Made by a program: the position numbers and the translations under genes
Part shown: piece after piece, positions 60,121-64,000 of the stretch
How positions within the stretch are numbered: the first letter of the stretch is position 1
Layout: each line of letters begins with the position of its first letter
The notes under the pieces: generated by a model
The model's database searches: none
Seen by the model: only the letters and a program-made list of their open reading frames with translations
Told to the model about the DNA's origin: nothing
NCBI GenBank assembly: GCA_947594425.1
Contig: CANQED010000005.1
Location: forward strand, 1-64,000
Source of the DNA: an uncultured Ruminiclostridium sp.
GTDB taxonomy: Bacteria; Bacillota; Clostridia; Oscillospirales; Ruminococcaceae
Reading direction: 5' to 3'
Length of the DNA stretch: 64,000 nt

Positions 60121-60152
60121 AGCCCCGTGCCTGATTTTCAGACACGGGGCAT
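60121..60152 (-). terminator. Intrinsic terminator after the TetR gene
   Basis: GCCCCGTGTCTGA / TCAGGCACGGGGC stem and TTTTTGTG on the minus strand. It separates the regulator from the DUF308-MMPL genes, though read-through is possible. Confidence 0.85.
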
Positions 60153-60167
60153 ATAAATGACCAAATT

Positions 60168-60716
60168 TCAACATCTAAGTAAAAAGTCCTCGATAATATC
60201 CTTTTTAAGCTCCGATAGGCGGGCTATCGTGCCGCGTATATCGTCCTCCATTTCATTTTTGAGCCAATACGAAAACGTGCCGAAAGCAAAGCCGCACAGC
60301 AGCTTTTTGATAACCGCAATATCGCCGTCGTCCGCCTTTCTCCCGTTTAGCACGGTGGAGATGTATAAGTCTATGATATGGTCGCACACTTTCCACAAGT
60401 ACAGCTCGTATATATCGCGGTTCACCGAGTGGTAGATATGCAATACCGCGCGCTTTTTAGAAAGAGCGGTCTCTACGAGCGCCTCTATGCAGTCCTCAAA
60501 TTTTTCGACGGTGGGATAGCTTTGGATTATCCTCTCGGCGTCCTCCTCGACTATATCCTCAATAAGCTTTGGTATATCCGAAAAATAGTAGTAAAAGGTG
60601 TTTCGGTTTATTCCGCAGTCCGCGACGATATCCTTTACGGTTATTTTAGAAAGCGGCCTATCGGTCAGCAGCTTTATAAAGGACTCTTGTATCGCTCTCT
60701 TGGTAAAGTTTGCCAT
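60168..60716 (-). CDS. TetR/AcrR family regulator
   Basis: 182 residues from the ATG at 60716 after TGGGGGAAT; an upstream in-frame start lacks a ribosome site. N-terminal helix-turn-helix 1-55 (ITVKDIVADCGINRNTFYYYF) is typical. The C-terminal domain resembles the DhaS-like/TetR_C_7 type. Located directly upstream of the DUF308-MMPL-coiled-coil genes on the same strand, so it probably controls this exporter. A palindrome in its own leader is a candidate operator. Confidence 0.9.
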   Translation of the reverse strand: MANFTKRAIQESFIKLLTDRPLSKITVKDIVADCGINRNTFYYYFSDIPKLIEDIVEEDAERIIQSYPTVEKFEDCIEALVETALSKKRAVLHIYHSVNRDIYELYLWKVCDHIIDLYISTVLNGRKADDGDIAVIKKLLCGFAFGTFSYWLKNEMEDDIRGTIARLSELKKDIIEDFLLRC

Positions 60717-60743
60717 TGTATTCCCCCACAATATATAAATACC

Positions 60744-60761
60744 GCTTATCATTTAATAAGC
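60744..60761 (-). promoter_or_regulatory. Candidate TetR operator
   Basis: GCTTAT-N6-ATAAGC inverted repeat between the -10 box and the TetR start codon. Autoregulation is inference. Confidence 0.5.
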
Positions 60762-60774
60762 AGCCTCAGATTTT

Positions 60775-60803
60775 AGTATACTCTTTTTACGCAGAATTGT
60801 CAA
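60775..60803 (-). promoter_or_regulatory. Promoter of the TetR gene
   Basis: Minus strand TTGACA (60803-60798), 17-bp spacer, TATACT (60780-60775). The 303-bp gap 60717-61019 holds this promoter, the operator and the stem at 60971. Confidence 0.85.
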
Positions 60804-60970
60804 GGCAAAAGCAACTAACGCATAAGTCCTCGTCACACTGCCCAATCTAAAAAAATATTTTTGTGCAAGTATACAAAACTTAAAATCAGCTGTAACAATT
60901 CGGGGGTGTTTAAGATTTATATTATAGGTGGACATTCCACCGTGCGCTCAACACCCTCATAACAGCGCAC

Positions 60971-61000
60971 AATACGCCGAAGCTTTCGCTTCGGCGTATT
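60971..61000 (-). terminator. Stem-loop after the Big_3 surface protein gene
   Basis: Perfect AATACGCCGAAGC / GCTTCGGCGTATT stem, 20 bp after the stop. The T-tract is weak, so termination is likely but not certain. Confidence 0.6.
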
Positions 61001-61019
61001 CCTTTATAGCAATTAATAA

Positions 61020-64000
61020 TTACTCCGCTGATTTGCCGTTAGAGCCGCTGCGCTTTTTAAGTGCAGCCAGCGCCGCGAGCATTCCGCCCAGTGACAGCAT
61101 TGCGCCTAACCACATATAGCTGCGGTCAAGGTCTCCTGTCGGCGGGTTGTCGTCGGACGGTGTGTCGGAGCTTGCAGGCGTATCCGATGTCTCGGGAACG
61201 TCGGAGCTTGCGGGAGTATCCGATGTCGCGGGTGTATCCGAGGTCTCTGGCGTGTCGGAGGTCTCGGGTGTATCCGAAGTCTCAGGGGTATCCGAGGTCT
61301 CGGGAGTATCCGATGTCTCGGGCGGTGTCGAGGTCTCGGGTGTATCCGATGTCTCGGGCGTGTCGGAGGTCTCGGGCGTATCCGATGTTTCGGGTGTATC
61401 CGATGTCTCGGGCGTGTCGGAGGTCTCGGGCGTGTCGGAGGTCTCGGGCGTGTCCGAGGTCTCGGGCGGGTCGGACTTAGCCGTCACGGTGACGGTAAAG
61501 GTGGCCTTTACCCCGCCGACGTCGACCTCCACCTCACGCTCGCCCGAGGCGCTGAAGTCATATTCTGCGGTCCAGCCCTCAGTTATCGTCTCGGTGTCGC
61601 CGTTGTCGTAGTAGAGGGTGACCTCCATTCCCGTGCCGTCAAACGCGGTATTCTCTTCATACTCGGTCTTATCAGGCAGCTTAGTTATCTCAATTCGGGT
61701 CAAGGATTTTTCGGCGACATTGACCTTAAGCGTAGTCTCGTGCCCCTTATAAGTAACTGTCACGTCGCTTTCGCCTACGATATCAAAATCGTACTCGAGC
61801 TCAAAGCCGTCGGTAATTACCTCGCTCTTTCCGTTATTATAGTATACGGTCAGCTCCATTCCCGTGCTGTCAAATTCCGTTCCCTCGATATAGTCTAACT
61901 TGTCGGGAGCGTGGGTTATCTCTATCCTGTCGATATCCTTAGCCTTTACCGTCACGTCAAATGTCGCGGTAAATTCGCCGTAGGTCACGGTCACGGTCTG
62001 CTTTCCTACCTTAGTATTGTCGAATACGGACGTTATCATATCGGCGGTCAGCGTGATTTCCTCGCTCGTGCCGTTATTATAATATAGGGTGACAGCGCCG
62101 CCGCTAAGGTCAAGAGCCTCCGCGTCCTCTAAGTATTCTGTCTTATCGGGCAGCTTGCTAAGCTTTATATCGGTGAGCTCTTTCTCGGTCACGGTCACGG
62201 TGACAGTGGTCTCTTTCCCGCCGTAAGTGACGGTCAGTTCTTTTTGTCCGGGAGTGGCAAAGTCATAGCCGCCTATCTCCCAGCCCGTATCTATTATCTC
62301 GGTGTCGCCGTTATCGTAGGTTAGCGTAAGCTGCATACCCGTATCGTCAAAGGCCGTACCCTCGACGTATTCGGTCTTGTTCGGCTGCTTACTTACCTCG
62401 ATAGAAGTAAGCGTCTTAGCAACAACCTCCACGGTCAGCGTGGTGGTGCAGCCTTGATAGCTTATCTCCACGTCTGCCGAGCCGACCTCGCTAAAGTCAT
62501 AGCTCGTCGTCCAGCCCTCTTTTACCGTCTCGGTGTCGCCGTTGTCGTAGGTAAGGGTCAGCTCCATACCCTTATCTTCAAAGTCCGTGCCCTCGACATA
62601 CTTTGTCTTATCGGGATCTTTGGTGACCTTTATAGAAGTAAGCGTCTTTGCAACAACCTCCACGGTCAGCGTGGTGGTGCAGCCCTCATAGGTTATTTCT
62701 ACCTCGGCCGCGCCGACCTTGCTGAAATCATAGCTGCCTATCTCCCAGCCCGTATCTATTGTCTCGGTGTCGCCGTTGTCGTAGGTAAGGGTCAGCTGCA
62801 TACCCTTATCGTCAAAGTCCGTACCCTCGACATATTCTGTCTTATCGGGGTCTTTAGTGACATCGATAGATACTAGCGACTTTTCTACGACCTCGACCTC
62901 AAACTCTGCGGTCTTATCCTTATATGTCACGGTGACGGTATGCGTACCGATGGTGGGCTCATAGCCTGTCAGCGTATAATCATCCTCCGTCAGCACATCC
63001 TTGCTGCCGTCACTGTATATCGCAGTCACTACAAGGCCTGTCGTGTCGAGGTCTTGTCCCTCGATATACTCAGTCTTATCGGGCCCGCTTATCTCGATAT
63101 TAGTAAGTGTGCGCGGCTTTGAGGGTAGGGTTATCATCTCTGTCCACGTCTCGCCCTTTGTCTTGCCCCTTTGGGTCTCGGCTATATTGACCTTGGTGAC
63201 CTGCTCCTTATCCTTGAGCTCATATTTAAATTCTAAGTGTATCCTCTCATTTTTGAGCTCGCCTGCGTCGGCAAATGCCACTTTTATTAAGCCCTCATCC
63301 GCATTGTCGGTATAAGAATTATACGTCATAGAGGCACTGATCTCGGACAGCGTCAGCACATCGGGGTCATAATCTATCTCGGTACGCCCGTTAGTAGTGC
63401 CGTCCACCGCAAGGTCTAGGGTCACGGTCTTTTCTTCTTCGTCTATCGTATAATTGTCGTCGGTGGTATCGGGTGTATCCGCGTAGGTGCGTATAGTTTC
63501 TGCGGCGGGAGTAGATTTAGGAGTAAGGTCGGGATAGTCCTTATAATCATACTGGTACAAAATGCCGACCTGGCGCACATCATCGTCAAACTCGCGGGTC
63601 ATCACGAGCGAGTGCGTCGAGGGGTCTATCACCTGCACCTTAGCGCGCGTGTTGCCTATCTTGCTGATAAGCACGAGCATTTTGCTCTCCTTATCGTATA
63701 TCATAGAGGAGGTGGCTTTATCCTGCATACTGCTTGCGCCGTAGAGGCTGACGCCCTCGACCTTGCCTAAAGGCTTTAAGTATGTCGCTTCTGAGTCCAT
63801 ATCTTTTTTATAGAAATCGCTATAGACACTTGCTACACCGCAGGAGAGCTCATAAAGGTCGCCGCCCTCGCTGATAACGTAATAAACATCTAAGCCCTTT
63901 TGATTAGCGTAATAATCCGAGGTCGGTTCTTTAAGCGCTTCGCCGTAATCTTTGGTAAATCCCTTATACGCGATACCGCCCATATTGCCGTTTATATTTA
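61020..64000 (-). CDS. Sortase-anchored protein with Big_3 repeats (5' end outside window)
   Basis: At least 993 residues; the frame stays open to the window edge and no ribosome site precedes the first Met at 63983, so the N-terminus is missing. What remains: the last blades of a beta-propeller-like domain (to about 150), a cohesin-like beta-sandwich (about 175-290, EIDYDPDVLTLSEIS), and seven Big_3 Ig-like repeats of about 75 residues (each K-x-P-DKTEYxEGT-x-F). Then follow about 18 SDTPET hexapeptides, NPPTG, a membrane helix and a short tail. It is a cell-wall-anchored surface protein; sugar binding or scaffold roles are inferred only. Confidence 0.85.
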   Translation of the reverse strand, partial: NINGNMGGIAYKGFTKDYGEALKEPTSDYYANQKGLDVYYVISEGGDLYELSCGVASVYSDFYKKDMDSEATYLKPLGKVEGVSLYGASSMQDKATSSMIYDKESKMLVLISKIGNTRAKVQVIDPSTHSLVMTREFDDDVRQVGILYQYDYKDYPDLTPKSTPAAETIRTYADTPDTTDDNYTIDEEEKTVTLDLAVDGTTNGRTEIDYDPDVLTLSEISASMTYNSYTDNADEGLIKVAFADAGELKNERIHLEFKYELKDKEQVTKVNIAETQRGKTKGETWTEMITLPSKPRTLTNIEISGPDKTEYIEGQDLDTTGLVVTAIYSDGSKDVLTEDDYTLTGYEPTIGTHTVTVTYKDKTAEFEVEVVEKSLVSIDVTKDPDKTEYVEGTDFDDKGMQLTLTYDNGDTETIDTGWEIGSYDFSKVGAAEVEITYEGCTTTLTVEVVAKTLTSIKVTKDPDKTKYVEGTDFEDKGMELTLTYDNGDTETVKEGWTTSYDFSEVGSADVEISYQGCTTTLTVEVVAKTLTSIEVSKQPNKTEYVEGTAFDDTGMQLTLTYDNGDTEIIDTGWEIGGYDFATPGQKELTVTYGGKETTVTVTVTEKELTDIKLSKLPDKTEYLEDAEALDLSGGAVTLYYNNGTSEEITLTADMITSVFDNTKVGKQTVTVTYGEFTATFDVTVKAKDIDRIEITHAPDKLDYIEGTEFDSTGMELTVYYNNGKSEVITDGFELEYDFDIVGESDVTVTYKGHETTLKVNVAEKSLTRIEITKLPDKTEYEENTAFDGTGMEVTLYYDNGDTETITEGWTAEYDFSASGEREVEVDVGGVKATFTVTVTAKSDPPETSDTPETSDTPETSDTPETSDTPETSDTPETSDTPETSDTPETSTPPETSDTPETSDTPETSDTPETSDTPETSDTPATSDTPASSDVPETSDTPASSDTPSDDNPPTGDLDRSYMWLGAMLSLGGMLAALAALKKRSGSNGKSAE
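61150..61480 (-). repeat. 18-bp tandem repeats encoding the SDTPET linker
   Basis: Units such as GTGTCGGAGGTCTCGGGC and GTATCCGATGTCTCGGGC on the plus strand alternate; they code a wall-spanning linker. Likely length-variable between strains. Confidence 0.9.

Noticed and set aside
61150..61480. Regular short repeats resembling a CRISPR array
   Set aside because: Units are contiguous 18-mers in frame with SDTPET codons; there are no spacers.

Overview
The window reads as a chromosomal segment of an anaerobic, Gram-positive gut Clostridia bacterium, most likely of the Ruminococcaceae/Oscillospiraceae type. This is inferred from several features seen together: a T-box leader, TTGACA/TATAAT promoters with AGGAGG ribosome sites, sortase-type surface proteins with NPxTG signals, a complete six-gene Rnf complex, a flavodiiron oxygen/NO reductase, and leaderless mannan-degrading enzymes resembling those of ruminal and gut Ruminococcus. 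Most genes are moderately GC-rich. The block at about 2.5-6.5 kb is clearly AT-richer and looks acquired.

Layout. 1-2.4 kb: two tandem palindrome-rich units feed a GH31 glycosidase. 2.5-6.5 kb: an accessory island on the minus strand (XRE/ImmA-type regulator with its own operator, DUF4417 protein, CdiA-CT-like nuclease, pentapeptide protein, a broken small ORF, KptA). 6.6-9.1 kb: AzlCD amino-acid exporter and a MATE pump. 9.1-16.6 kb: housekeeping and salvage genes (nitrilase-family amidase, two GNATs of which one is broken, cytidine deaminase, aldo/keto reductase, ThiM with an AEC transporter, PgsA) and a leaderless DUF11 protein. 16.6-21 kb: cysE-cysS behind a T-box, then paaK with an ACT-domain protein. 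21-23.3 kb: GH130 mannoside phosphorylase and a lipoprotein.

23.7-40.5 kb is one gene. It encodes a secreted, sortase-anchored protein of about 5,599 residues with 29 Spy0128/FctA-like isopeptide repeats. A LytTR regulator lies upstream. 41.9-45.4 kb holds a four-domain flavodiiron protein, an alpha/beta hydrolase and an Ltp-family lipoprotein. 45.6-51.9 kb is the rnfCDGEAB operon ending in a degenerate GGDEF membrane protein. 52-54.1 kb holds efp, an acidic zinc-ribbon protein and a leaderless GH26 mannanase. Then come tRNA-Thr and tRNA-Tyr, a leaderless Cu/Zn superoxide dismutase, and a TetR / DUF308 / MMPL / coiled-coil export operon (55.1-60.7 kb). The window ends inside a second sortase-anchored protein with Big_3 repeats.

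Working together: GH26 plus GH130 suggest intracellular breakdown of manno-oligosaccharides, with GH31 acting on alpha-linked glucosyl or xylosyl residues. Rnf couples ferredoxin and NADH to an ion gradient, while the flavodiiron protein and SodC would handle oxygen stress. The most unusual items are two copies of a small structured element. Each sits at an intrinsic terminator, between two copies of that terminator's own 28-bp stem. Also notable are the giant isopeptide protein, in which exactly two repeats have lost both Lys and Glu of the bond-forming triad, and the compact nuclease/pentapeptide/KptA island.
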